A stretch of 47,460 nt of DNA from JAWPMV01 sp038527215 (GTDB lineage: Bacteria; Bacteroidota; Bacteroidia; J057). Both the position numbers and the translations under genes were made by a program. Below the pieces are notes generated by a model. The model did no database searches and had not been told where the DNA came from. It saw nothing but the letters and a program-made list of their open reading frames with translations. The number at the start of each line of letters is the position of its first letter. Position 1 is the stretch's first letter. The DNA is taken from the NCBI GenBank assembly GCA_038527215.1, contig JBCBGC010000054.1:1-47460 (forward strand), in the 5' to 3' direction. Positions 26,885-34,853 of the stretch are shown here, piece by piece.

Positions 26885-27683
26885 CGGACCCCTGCTGATC
26901 TTTGGTGGGGTTTACAGCAACTTGCAAGCCCTGCAGGCCATGCAGGAAGTAGCATCCCAACAGGGCTTTTTACCCGAACAAATCATCTGTACCGGGGATG
27001 TGGTTGGTTATTGTGCCCAGCCAGAAGAGACCGTGCAGGCGATCCGGGACTGGGGCATTTCTGTCATTCTGGGTAATGTGGAAATCCAGCTTGGGGAAGG
27101 CGCGGAAGATTGTGGCTGCGATTTTAGCCCGGGCGGTCGCTGCGACCTTTTTTCTCGTCAGTGGTATCCCTATGCTCAAAGTCAGCTGAGCCAAGCCTCG
27201 ATTGACTGGATGCAAGGGCTGCCGGATTTTCTGGAATTTTCTTTTTCGGGAAAAAAAGCCCTGGTCGTGCATGGGTCCTATTTTGAGGAAGCGGATTATG
27301 TGTTTGCTTCCACGCCCTGGTCAACCAAACAAGCGAACTTTGAGGCTACACAAGCAGACGTTATCCTGGCGGGCCACTGTGGCTTGCCTTTTCATAGCAT
27401 GCAGGATGGAAAAGCCTGGCTCAATCCAGGGGTGATCGGCATGCCCGCCAATGATGGCGAGCCCCATGTCTGGTACATGATCCTCCAGGAAACGGTTTTT
27501 GGTTGGACCTTTATGCACCACAAACTCACTTATGATCACCAGACCGCCGCGAAGCTGATGCGGGAAAAACAACTCCCCCTTTCCTATGCACAAACCCTGG
27601 AAACGGGCCTTTGGGACAATTGTGAGATCTTACCCGAAGCGGAGACGCAGGCACAGGGAAAGCCCTTGGGCTTGGCGCGGTGA
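26844..27683 (+). CDS. Metallophosphatase-like protein with altered metal motifs
   Basis: About 279 aa from ATG 26844 (ATG 26829 and GTG 26805 are alternatives; all lie inside the end of the symporter gene). The fold is that of calcineurin-like phosphoesterases: the motif order is conserved, but motif I reads GGVYSN instead of GDxHxN (21-26), motif III reads GNVE instead of GNH(D/E) (77-80), and the last motif reads GHCG instead of GHxH (177-180). GD at 51-52 and the HG at 143-144 remain. A Cys-rich EDCGCDF...RCD follows motif III. It may be a conserved, non-canonical subfamily rather than a pseudoenzyme. Last gene of the SusCD operon. Confidence 0.8.
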   Translation: MAREKITQSLGELNGPLLIFGGVYSNLQALQAMQEVASQQGFLPEQIICTGDVVGYCAQPEETVQAIRDWGISVILGNVEIQLGEGAEDCGCDFSPGGRCDLFSRQWYPYAQSQLSQASIDWMQGLPDFLEFSFSGKKALVVHGSYFEEADYVFASTPWSTKQANFEATQADVILAGHCGLPFHSMQDGKAWLNPGVIGMPANDGEPHVWYMILQETVFGWTFMHHKLTYDHQTAAKLMREKQLPLSYAQTLETGLWDNCEILPEAETQAQGKPLGLAR

Positions 27684-27801
27684 TGGGTTTTTTGTTGGTG
27701 GGAAAGACTTATCCGGGGTCTCCTGGGGTTGGGTAAGACCTGATCTGAGTATCAGTAAGTCAGATACTATTTCAGGATGACGTATGTGTGAAAGGATGAC
27801 T

Positions 27802-30246
27802 TTATTCTCCCAACTCTACGATGGTCCAACCTGCTCCTCCTAGCTCCACCGGCGCATCTTCAAGGGAAGCGGGAGCGTGATGTTTTTGCAGGTGATGGCG
27901 AATGGCTTGCCTCAGGGTACCATTGCCTTTACCGTGGAGGATTCTCAGGTGGGTCAAGCCAGACAGTCGGGCTTCATCCACCAGACGATCCACTTCAACC
28001 AGGGCCTCTTCCACCCTTTTGCCCATCAAGTCCAATTGTGAGCGAGCCTGAACCGGACTGATACCACCAATCACGCGGATGGCGGAGGCTTCTTTTTCAG
28101 GCTTAGGGCTCTTAATCTTAACCAGCTGATCCAGCTTGACATTGATGCGTAGGCCGCCGCTTTCGACCACGCCTTTTTTGCCCTGGATGTCGGTCAAAAT
28201 TCCGGTGGTAGAAGACTGCTTGAGTTTCACCCAGTCCCCTTCAACGGGTTTTTGATCCGCCAGAATCTCAATGCTTGGCTTCTTGGGGCGGGAGGCACCG
28301 GCTTTGCGATTGCGCTTTTTCCCGCTTGTTTGTTCAAGCCCTTCGGAGATTTCTTCCTGCGCTTCGGGCACTTCCGGGGCAGAAGCAGCTAATTTCCGAC
28401 GAGCCTCCTGGGTGGCTTTTTTCTCCGCATTGGTTTCCTTGATCTCACGGATGGTATTCTCAATACGCTTATTAGCTCCTTCGATCAATCCTTTGGCCTC
28501 TGCCTTGGCCTTGCGGATTATTTCCTTTTTATCCCGCTTGAGGGCTTCACTTTTTTTCTCATACTCATCGACCAGACGCTCCAACTTGGCTTCCTGTTTG
28601 GCATTTTCATTCACTTTGCGGCTGAGCTTCAGGTTTTTGCGTTCCAGCTCTTTGATGAGTTTTTCGGTATTCAACTCATCCTGTCCTACTTTACTTTCGG
28701 CCTGACGGATGATGGAATGATGTACGCCCACGCGTTTGGCCATCTCAAAGGCATAAGACCGACCGGGCATGCCTTCAATCAGGGCATAGGTAGGTTTGAG
28801 TCCTCTTTGATCAAATTGCATGGCGGCGTTGGCTACTCCTTTGGTGATTTCGGCGAAATCCTTGAGGTTGCCATAGTGGGTGGTAATCACCCCGGTAGCC
28901 CCCTGACGGACAAAGCGTTCCAAAAAAGCTTCTGCAATGGCGCCTCCTTGTTTGGGATCGGTACCCGACCCAAATTCGTCCACCAGAAAAAGCGATTGGG
29001 AATTCATCTGGTCGCCCATTTTCCGGTATTGAAAGAGGCGGGAAGTATAGGTCGAAAGGTCGTTGTCTACGGATTGCTCGTCTCCTATATCCAGAAACAG
29101 GCTGGAAAAAATCGCCATACTGCTTTCCTCACTGACGGGCACGAGCATGCCAGACTGCAACATGAGTTGTAGCAGGCCGATCGTTTTCAAGGCGACGGAT
29201 TTACCGCCGGCATTGGGGCCGGAAATGATCAGGATGCGCCGATTTCGGGTGAGGTGAACCTGTAGCGGAATGACCTCGATTTGCTCTTCTTTAGCCTTCA
29301 GCAGCAGAGGCGGATAATAGGCTTCGAGCAAATGCATCTCCTGGTTCTCCTGCTGAACTTTGGGCAAGACCGCATCCAAATCCTGCGCCAGTCGGGCTTT
29401 GGCCTGAATCCATTCCAGCCGGGCCATGACCGCTTTGAAACGGCTGAGGCTTTCGACCTCTTCGCTCAACAGGGCACTGGCTTGCTGCAGAATCCGAATG
29501 ATTTCGTTGTGTTCCCTGATTTTGAGTTCCTTGACCTCATTGTTGAGGGGCAGGACTTCGGTGGGTTCTACATAGACGGTTCCGCCAGATTGGGAAATAT
29601 CCTGTACAAAACCGGGCACTCGTCCTTTAAAGTCTGCCTTTACGGGGATCACCAGTCGGTCATTTCGGATGGTAATTTCCTTTTCCAGGGACCAGTTATT
29701 TTGGTTGGCCTTGCGCAGAATCCGATACAGGGTATTTCGCAGCTTTCCGGCAGCCGTAGTACTGGCTTTGCGGATACCCGCCAAGGCAGGCGAGGCATTG
29801 TCCCGAATGTTGCCCCTTTCATCCAGAATGCTTTCCAGATGGGTCATGAGCTTCGGACTAAAACTACCCTGCATCACCCATTTATGAAGGTGAGGATAGG
29901 CTTCTTCCCGGCTTTTGAAATAGCTTCGCGCTTCCGCGATATTTTTCATCCACCCCAGAACCCGCCAAAGCTCTTCTCTAGTCAGCCAATTACCTTTGAC
30001 TGTGAGCTTGTCCAAGACACCTCCTATGCCGACATAAGATCGGAGTGGAAAGGGATCATCCAGTTGGGTCATTTCCACAAACTCCGCCACTCTTTTGAGT
30101 TCGGGTAGTAGAGCCTCGACTTTACTGGTCGGTTTCAGGTCTGTCAGAAGCTGCCGGGCCTCCTCACTGTAGAGGTAGCCGGATAGGACTTTTAGGACCG
30201 CATCAAACCCTAGTTTTTCGTTCGTATGTGGATGTGCGCAGCGCAT
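27802..30246 (-). CDS. mutS2: Endonuclease MutS2
   Basis: 814 aa. N-terminal clamp/core helices (1-300), then the MutS ATPase with Walker A GPNAGGKS at 343-350 and Walker B LFLVDEFGSGTD at about 419-430; a long coiled coil of charged residues (about 530-640); and a C-terminal Smr nuclease domain (about 735-814) with LDLMGKRVEEA and ILHGKGNGTLR. There is no mismatch-recognition domain I as in MutS1. MutS2 suppresses recombination and, in Bacillus, acts on collided ribosomes through the Smr part. LDLMGK in place of the common LDLRG is a small deviation. ATG at 30246. Confidence 0.96.
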   Translation of the reverse strand: MRCAHPHTNEKLGFDAVLKVLSGYLYSEEARQLLTDLKPTSKVEALLPELKRVAEFVEMTQLDDPFPLRSYVGIGGVLDKLTVKGNWLTREELWRVLGWMKNIAEARSYFKSREEAYPHLHKWVMQGSFSPKLMTHLESILDERGNIRDNASPALAGIRKASTTAAGKLRNTLYRILRKANQNNWSLEKEITIRNDRLVIPVKADFKGRVPGFVQDISQSGGTVYVEPTEVLPLNNEVKELKIREHNEIIRILQQASALLSEEVESLSRFKAVMARLEWIQAKARLAQDLDAVLPKVQQENQEMHLLEAYYPPLLLKAKEEQIEVIPLQVHLTRNRRILIISGPNAGGKSVALKTIGLLQLMLQSGMLVPVSEESSMAIFSSLFLDIGDEQSVDNDLSTYTSRLFQYRKMGDQMNSQSLFLVDEFGSGTDPKQGGAIAEAFLERFVRQGATGVITTHYGNLKDFAEITKGVANAAMQFDQRGLKPTYALIEGMPGRSYAFEMAKRVGVHHSIIRQAESKVGQDELNTEKLIKELERKNLKLSRKVNENAKQEAKLERLVDEYEKKSEALKRDKKEIIRKAKAEAKGLIEGANKRIENTIREIKETNAEKKATQEARRKLAASAPEVPEAQEEISEGLEQTSGKKRNRKAGASRPKKPSIEILADQKPVEGDWVKLKQSSTTGILTDIQGKKGVVESGGLRINVKLDQLVKIKSPKPEKEASAIRVIGGISPVQARSQLDLMGKRVEEALVEVDRLVDEARLSGLTHLRILHGKGNGTLRQAIRHHLQKHHAPASLEDAPVELGGAGWTIVELGE

Positions 30247-30280
30247 GATGTTCTCCAGGAGGGCGACTTAGCGGAGCCGC

Positions 30281-30742
30281 TCAGGGTTGGAGTTTTAGTT
30301 TCTCTTCGTTGATGTTATCAGGCAAGCGCTGGAATTTTGGAGAAGTAGTCCTGGGGATATTGGGTCTTCCCTTTCCGTCTTGCATGTCTTTGTACTTGTC
30401 AGCGATTTTGTCGTCCAATTCCTGAATCAATCTTTCGTAGATCGTATCCAGGAGAGCAGGCCGTTGCAAATAATACTGATAGTCCTCGTAAAAGGTTGTG
30501 CGATTGTGGCCAAAATTTGCCAAAATAGTATCGTACACCTCGGCGCGGGCTCGGTTTCTGACACCGACAGAGCCGGAACGGAGTTCAACCCAGGCATCCG
30601 CCAGGTGAAGTTCACGCAGAATTTCCTGCATACGCTGCATGTCTGCAGGAGGGCGTTCTTCTTCTTGACAGGACGAATTGCTGATTCCCAATAGCAGGAT
30701 CAGCCCAAAGACCATGATGAGAGATGTACCGAGGTTTTTCAT
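30281..30742 (-). CDS. DUF4296 lipoprotein
   Basis: About 153 aa from ATG 30742; the frame opens further upstream (30838) but without a signal peptide start. The lipobox SNSSC puts the lipidated Cys at 25. Then comes the DUF4296 pattern: MQEILRELHLADAWV, ... YDTILANFGHNRTTFYEDYQYYLQRPALLDTIYERLIQEL. It is specific to Bacteroidota and of unknown function. It ends 35 bases before the mutS2 start, so the two are probably co-transcribed. Confidence 0.85.
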   Translation of the reverse strand: MKNLGTSLIMVFGLILLLGISNSSCQEEERPPADMQRMQEILRELHLADAWVELRSGSVGVRNRARAEVYDTILANFGHNRTTFYEDYQYYLQRPALLDTIYERLIQELDDKIADKYKDMQDGKGRPNIPRTTSPKFQRLPDNINEEKLKLQP

Positions 30743-30840
30743 CGCTACAAAGATACAGGAAAGCTGTAAAGCGTTGTATGGATTTCTTATGAATCCCAAA
30801 AACTTATAATTTCGCCAGCAATTCTGTTCCTTCTTCAAGC

Positions 30841-31350
30841 ATGGACCCTATGTCACAAATCATTTCCGCCATATATGCTGTCTCTGAAAATGGGGTCATC
30901 GGTAAGGATGGGGATCTCCCCTGGCACCTGCCTGATGACTTTAAGTTCTTTAAGGCAAAAACGATTGGCAAACCCATCATCATGGGGCGAAAGTCTTTCG
31001 AAGCTTTGGGTAAGCCGTTACCTAAACGGAGAAACATTGTGATCACCCGCAACCCGGACTTTTCCGCTCCGGGGATCGACATCGTGCATTCGCTGGAAGC
31101 AGCCCTGGAACTGGTCAAGGATGAGCCGGAGGTTTGCGTTACGGGTGGAGCCGGTGTGTATAAAGAATCTATTGAGAAGGGCTTTGTAAACCTGATTTAC
31201 GAAACGGTCGTGCATGCCGAAGTGGATGGAGATACTTTTTTCACGCTGCCTAATCCGGAAGCCTGGGAAATCAAGGAAGTCGATGCTAGGCAAGCCGATG
31301 ACCGACACGAATACGCCTTTACCTTCCGCACCCTGGTACGTGAAAATTAA
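30841..31350 (+). CDS. folA: Dihydrofolate reductase
   Basis: 169 aa; start at 30841 or the inner ATG at 30850. It reduces dihydrofolate to tetrahydrofolate with NADPH. The family pattern is complete: ISAIYAVSENGVIGKDGDLPWHLPDDFKFFK, MGRKSFEALGKPLPKRRNIVITR, and CVTGGAGVYKESIEKG. The active-site acid (Asp in PDDFKFF) is present. It lies divergent to the DUF4296 gene with a gap of 98 bases and is followed by rocD after 67 bases. Confidence 0.96.
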   Translation: MDPMSQIISAIYAVSENGVIGKDGDLPWHLPDDFKFFKAKTIGKPIIMGRKSFEALGKPLPKRRNIVITRNPDFSAPGIDIVHSLEAALELVKDEPEVCVTGGAGVYKESIEKGFVNLIYETVVHAEVDGDTFFTLPNPEAWEIKEVDARQADDRHEYAFTFRTLVREN

Positions 31351-31417
31351 GTGGGAATAGTTGGGGGAACGTACCGCCCAATTCGAGATGAATTCGTAAG
31401 TTGCGGTCTATTTTGGA

Positions 31418-32671
31418 ATGAATATGACTACTTATCAACCCGCAACAAGTTCTCAGGATGCCATTCGTCTGGAAGACCGCTATGGTGCCCACAATTATCA
31501 TCCCTTACCCGTGGTCCTTTCCCGGGGAGAAGGGGTTCATCTTTGGAGTCCTGAGGGTAAAAAATACTATGACTTTCTTTCTGCTTATTCTGCCGTTAAT
31601 CAGGGGCATTGTCATCCTAAAATTCTCAAGGCGCTGACAGACCAGGCACAGCAGCTTACGCTGACCTCACGGGCTTTTTACAACAATGTCCTGGGGCCTT
31701 ATGAGAAATACATCACGGAACTGTTGGGGTATGATAAAATCCTGCCCATGAATACGGGGGTAGAAGGTGGTGAAACTGCGTTGAAACTTTGCCGAAAGTG
31801 GGCTTATACGGTCAAAGGCATTCCTAAGGATCAGGCGAAAATCATTTTCGTAGAAGGGAATTTCTGGGGCCGGACCCTGGCTGCCATTTCTTCCTCTACA
31901 GACCCCAGTAGCTATGCGGGGTTTGGACCCTATATGCCTGGTTACCAAATTATTCCCTACAACGACCTGGAGGCTCTCGAAAATGCTCTGCAAGACCCCA
32001 ATGTGGCGGGTTTTATGGTAGAACCTATTCAGGGAGAAGCAGGGGTAGTGGTGCCGGATGAGGGCTACTTGAAAAAGGCCTATGACCTCTGCCAAAAACA
32101 CCGGGTTCTCTTCATCGCTGATGAAGTGCAAACGGGACTAGCTCGTACCGGAAAAATGTTGGCCTGTGATCACGAAGGGGTGAAGCCGGACATTCTGATC
32201 TTAGGGAAGGCCCTCTCAGGAGGCGTGCTGCCGGTGTCCGCGATCCTCGCCAATGATGAAATCATGCTGAGCATTAAGCCCGGCGAACACGGTTCTACCT
32301 ATGGAGGAAATCCTTTGGCTTGTGCCGTAGCCGTCGCAGCCTTGGAAGTCTTGGTAGAAGAAGACTTGTCAGAGCGTGCCGAGAAACTGGGTCAGGTCTT
32401 CAGAGATCGGATGCAACAACTGGTAGAAAAGCGGCCTGATCTAGTGGTCAAGGTACGGGGCAAAGGTCTTCTGAATGCGGTGGTGATCAATGATACCGAG
32501 GAAAGCGAAACGGCTTGGAACATCTGCCTGGAATTGGCCGAAAATGGCTTGCTCGCCAAGCCCACCCACGGCAACATCATTCGCTTTGCGCCTCCTTTGA
32601 TCATCACTGATGAGCAAATGGACACCTGCTGCAACATCATTGAAGAAACCCTGTTGAACTTCGGAGAATAA
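31418..32671 (+). CDS. rocD: Ornithine aminotransferase
   Basis: 417 aa, fold type I PLP enzyme. It converts ornithine and 2-oxoglutarate to glutamate-5-semialdehyde and glutamate. The start ATSSQDAIRLEDRYGAHNYHPLPVV is typical for OAT; the PLP lysine is Lys264 in LILGKALSGG, and MNTGVEGGETALKL and HGSTYGGNPLACAVA are present. This agrees better with ornithine than with acetylornithine or GABA enzymes, but paralogues are close. ATG at 31418 (or 31424). Confidence 0.93.
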   Translation: MNMTTYQPATSSQDAIRLEDRYGAHNYHPLPVVLSRGEGVHLWSPEGKKYYDFLSAYSAVNQGHCHPKILKALTDQAQQLTLTSRAFYNNVLGPYEKYITELLGYDKILPMNTGVEGGETALKLCRKWAYTVKGIPKDQAKIIFVEGNFWGRTLAAISSSTDPSSYAGFGPYMPGYQIIPYNDLEALENALQDPNVAGFMVEPIQGEAGVVVPDEGYLKKAYDLCQKHRVLFIADEVQTGLARTGKMLACDHEGVKPDILILGKALSGGVLPVSAILANDEIMLSIKPGEHGSTYGGNPLACAVAVAALEVLVEEDLSERAEKLGQVFRDRMQQLVEKRPDLVVKVRGKGLLNAVVINDTEESETAWNICLELAENGLLAKPTHGNIIRFAPPLIITDEQMDTCCNIIEETLLNFGE

Positions 32672-32751
32672 ATAGCAATTTTTCTCGTTACTTAAGTAGG
32701 CAACACTAAGGTGCCTGGGGTATCTCTGCTCCGGGTAAAGGGATTTTAATT

Positions 32752-33672
32752 ATGTTGCGACTACTCATTTTTACTACATCTTTTCTTTTTTTTCCGGTGG
32801 TGGCCTGGAGTCAACCCGGTAATTTCCTCAACATAGAAGATCTGCAGCGTGGCATCGTAGAAGTGCAGGAAACTAACCATCTGGTGTGGGAGGTTAGCGG
32901 ACCCGAGATGGAAAAGCCTACTTATATCTATGGCATCCTGAAGCGCGTACCGGGCGCACATTTTTTCCTGCCTACGGAACTCAATGCCTGTGTACAGGCT
33001 TGCGATAAATGGCTGATGGAGATTAATCCTTACAGCCTGGAATTGGATCATTTGTATCGGGGCAGCACCCCGCATGATTCCACTTTGTCCACCTTCTACA
33101 AAAAGAAAACCCTCCGCCGCTTCGAGCAGTACCTCACCGATAGCACCACCATCCTCACCCAGTACCAATATCAGTTGCGGTATCCTCACGCGCTCCTGGC
33201 TCAGCAGGTTTTAGCGGATTATTGTCTGCGGAGAAAAACCAGCTACGAGCCTCGGGATTATGAGGTTTATTTGTATGAAAATATCCAAAAGCCTTTCCAA
33301 TCTCTGGAAGCAGAATGGTCGCGTACCTACAGCGTAGAGGGGCTTTCTGCCTTGGAGCAAGCAGATAGCCTGATGAGTCATTGGGAAAAAAGAGGGGAAC
33401 TCGACCAAAGATTTCAGGCCTTGCTGGACGCCTATCGAGCAGGTGATCTGGATGCGGTTGAATGGCTGGCCATGGATGCCCCCAATCTGGGAGATAACCT
33501 TTCCTATATGAAAGCCAGTCGGGTTGAAAACTGGTTAAAGGCGCTCAAATGGAGCCTGGGCAAAGATTGTATGTTGTTAGCCATTAATGCCTGCTTGCTG
33601 CCAGGAGAATATGGCCTGCTCCATCGGCTAAGAAAGGCTGGCCTGACCGTCCGTCCGGTTTTGGCTGAATAA
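32752..33672 (+). CDS. TraB/GumN-like protein lacking catalytic motifs
   Basis: 306 aa with a signal peptide ending near AWSQP. It aligns end to end with the next gene, but the two GxxH motifs that mark the TraB/Tiki metalloprotease superfamily are changed: GILK at 61-64 in place of GTIH, and NACL at 279-282 in place of GAGH. The conserved Glu region (LMEINPYS) is kept. The protein is therefore probably not an active metalloprotease; it may bind substrate or regulate its paralogue. 80 bases after rocD, 133 before the paralogue. Confidence 0.82.
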   Translation: MLRLLIFTTSFLFFPVVAWSQPGNFLNIEDLQRGIVEVQETNHLVWEVSGPEMEKPTYIYGILKRVPGAHFFLPTELNACVQACDKWLMEINPYSLELDHLYRGSTPHDSTLSTFYKKKTLRRFEQYLTDSTTILTQYQYQLRYPHALLAQQVLADYCLRRKTSYEPRDYEVYLYENIQKPFQSLEAEWSRTYSVEGLSALEQADSLMSHWEKRGELDQRFQALLDAYRAGDLDAVEWLAMDAPNLGDNLSYMKASRVENWLKALKWSLGKDCMLLAINACLLPGEYGLLHRLRKAGLTVRPVLAE

Positions 33673-33730
33673 TGGCAGGATTACCCTCGTCTCTTTCCTC
33701 CGATTTGTTTTACATCTCCCGCTCCCTGCG

Positions 33731-33738
33731 TATCTTTA
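33731..33738 (+). promoter_or_regulatory. Candidate -7 element for second TraB gene
   Basis: TATCTTTA, one mismatch to TAnnTTTG; TTTG lies about 23 bases upstream, slightly farther than usual. It could drive the gene at 33806. Confidence 0.3.
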
Positions 33739-33805
33739 AGTGCCCTTGAAGCCTTACGTCTGGAAGCATCGCGCGTTGGCCTGAGGAGGGTAGGACCGTA
33801 ATGTT

Positions 33806-34738
33806 ATGTCAACCATGGGTATTCAATTTCGCAGCAGTATTTCCCCCTTGATCCGTTTTATGCTTAGCGCATGCCTCATCGGAGGAACCGCCTTATGGAG
33901 TTGGGCTCAACCCAACCCGCCTCAGGAAAATGCGCTTCTATGGGAAATCAAAGGAAAAGGCATTAAAAAATCATATCTGTATGGAACCATCCACATGATC
34001 CCACGGGACGATTTTTTTATCCTGGAAGCGGTGGAGGCAGCTATGAAAAAGTCTGATCATCTGGTCATGGAATTGTCCATGAATATGGGCCTTTCATCTA
34101 TCTTCAGCACCTTCCGTGGTGTGATGTTACCCAAGGGGCAGTCCTTGAAGGATGTGCTCTCTGAAGCGCAATATGACCGCTTGGATCAAATGATGAAGGA
34201 AAATATGGGGATGGACCTGGGCAACCCCATGATGGGGCGGATCAAGCCCTTTTTTCTGGCGCAGATGCTTTCTGGTCAGGATTGCCAAACCGGCTCCCAG
34301 CAGTCCTACGAAATGTATTTCAAAAGACGATTCAAGCGGATGGATAAACCCGTTTCCGGTCTGGAAACAGTAAAGGAACAATTAGCGGCTCTGGATCAAA
34401 TTCCCATGGATGTGCAGATTGAATCTCTCATGGAGGCGGTAGATAATCCTGGACAAGGCTGTGAGGTCTTCCAGCAGATGGTGGAGATCTACCGGAATCA
34501 GGATCTCACCTCCATGATGGAACTCATGGAAGGGGACCAGCAATTAGGAGGTAGCCTGGATTTCTTGTTAAAAAAACGGAATGAGAATTGGATTCCCTTG
34601 ATCAAGGAAATGGGCAAAAAAGAAAAACTGTTTATCGCCGTTGGTGCCGGTCATCTGGGCGGGGAATATGGGGTGGTTAATTTGCTCAGACAGCAAGGAT
34701 TCAAGCTGCGTCCCGTCCTTGAACCAACGCCTCAATAG
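33806..34738 (+). CDS. TraB/GumN family protein
   Basis: 310 aa; start ATG at 33806 (or 33815). Signal peptide up to about WSWAQ. GTIH at 60-63 and GAGH at 280-283 are the two GxxH motifs of the TraB/Tiki group, and MELSMN the conserved Glu region. Members act as metalloproteases in animals (Tiki cleaves Wnt); in bacteria the role is unclear. It is the intact partner of the motif-less paralogue at 32752-33672, most likely a tandem duplication. Confidence 0.88.
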   Translation: MSTMGIQFRSSISPLIRFMLSACLIGGTALWSWAQPNPPQENALLWEIKGKGIKKSYLYGTIHMIPRDDFFILEAVEAAMKKSDHLVMELSMNMGLSSIFSTFRGVMLPKGQSLKDVLSEAQYDRLDQMMKENMGMDLGNPMMGRIKPFFLAQMLSGQDCQTGSQQSYEMYFKRRFKRMDKPVSGLETVKEQLAALDQIPMDVQIESLMEAVDNPGQGCEVFQQMVEIYRNQDLTSMMELMEGDQQLGGSLDFLLKKRNENWIPLIKEMGKKEKLFIAVGAGHLGGEYGVVNLLRQQGFKLRPVLEPTPQ

Positions 34739-34853
34739 CCATCCCCGGCTAAAAACGGGCATTTGGTACAATTCGCTTTCTACCTCAGAAATTTCCGGGG
34801 CTTTTCTTACCTTGTAGGCGGAGCTTTTTCCGGTCAAAGGCTCCTGACATTTT

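Noticed and set aside
31409..31416. TATTTTGG as the rocD promoter
   Set aside because: It would place the transcription start at or after the ATG and has no -33 partner at the right distance.
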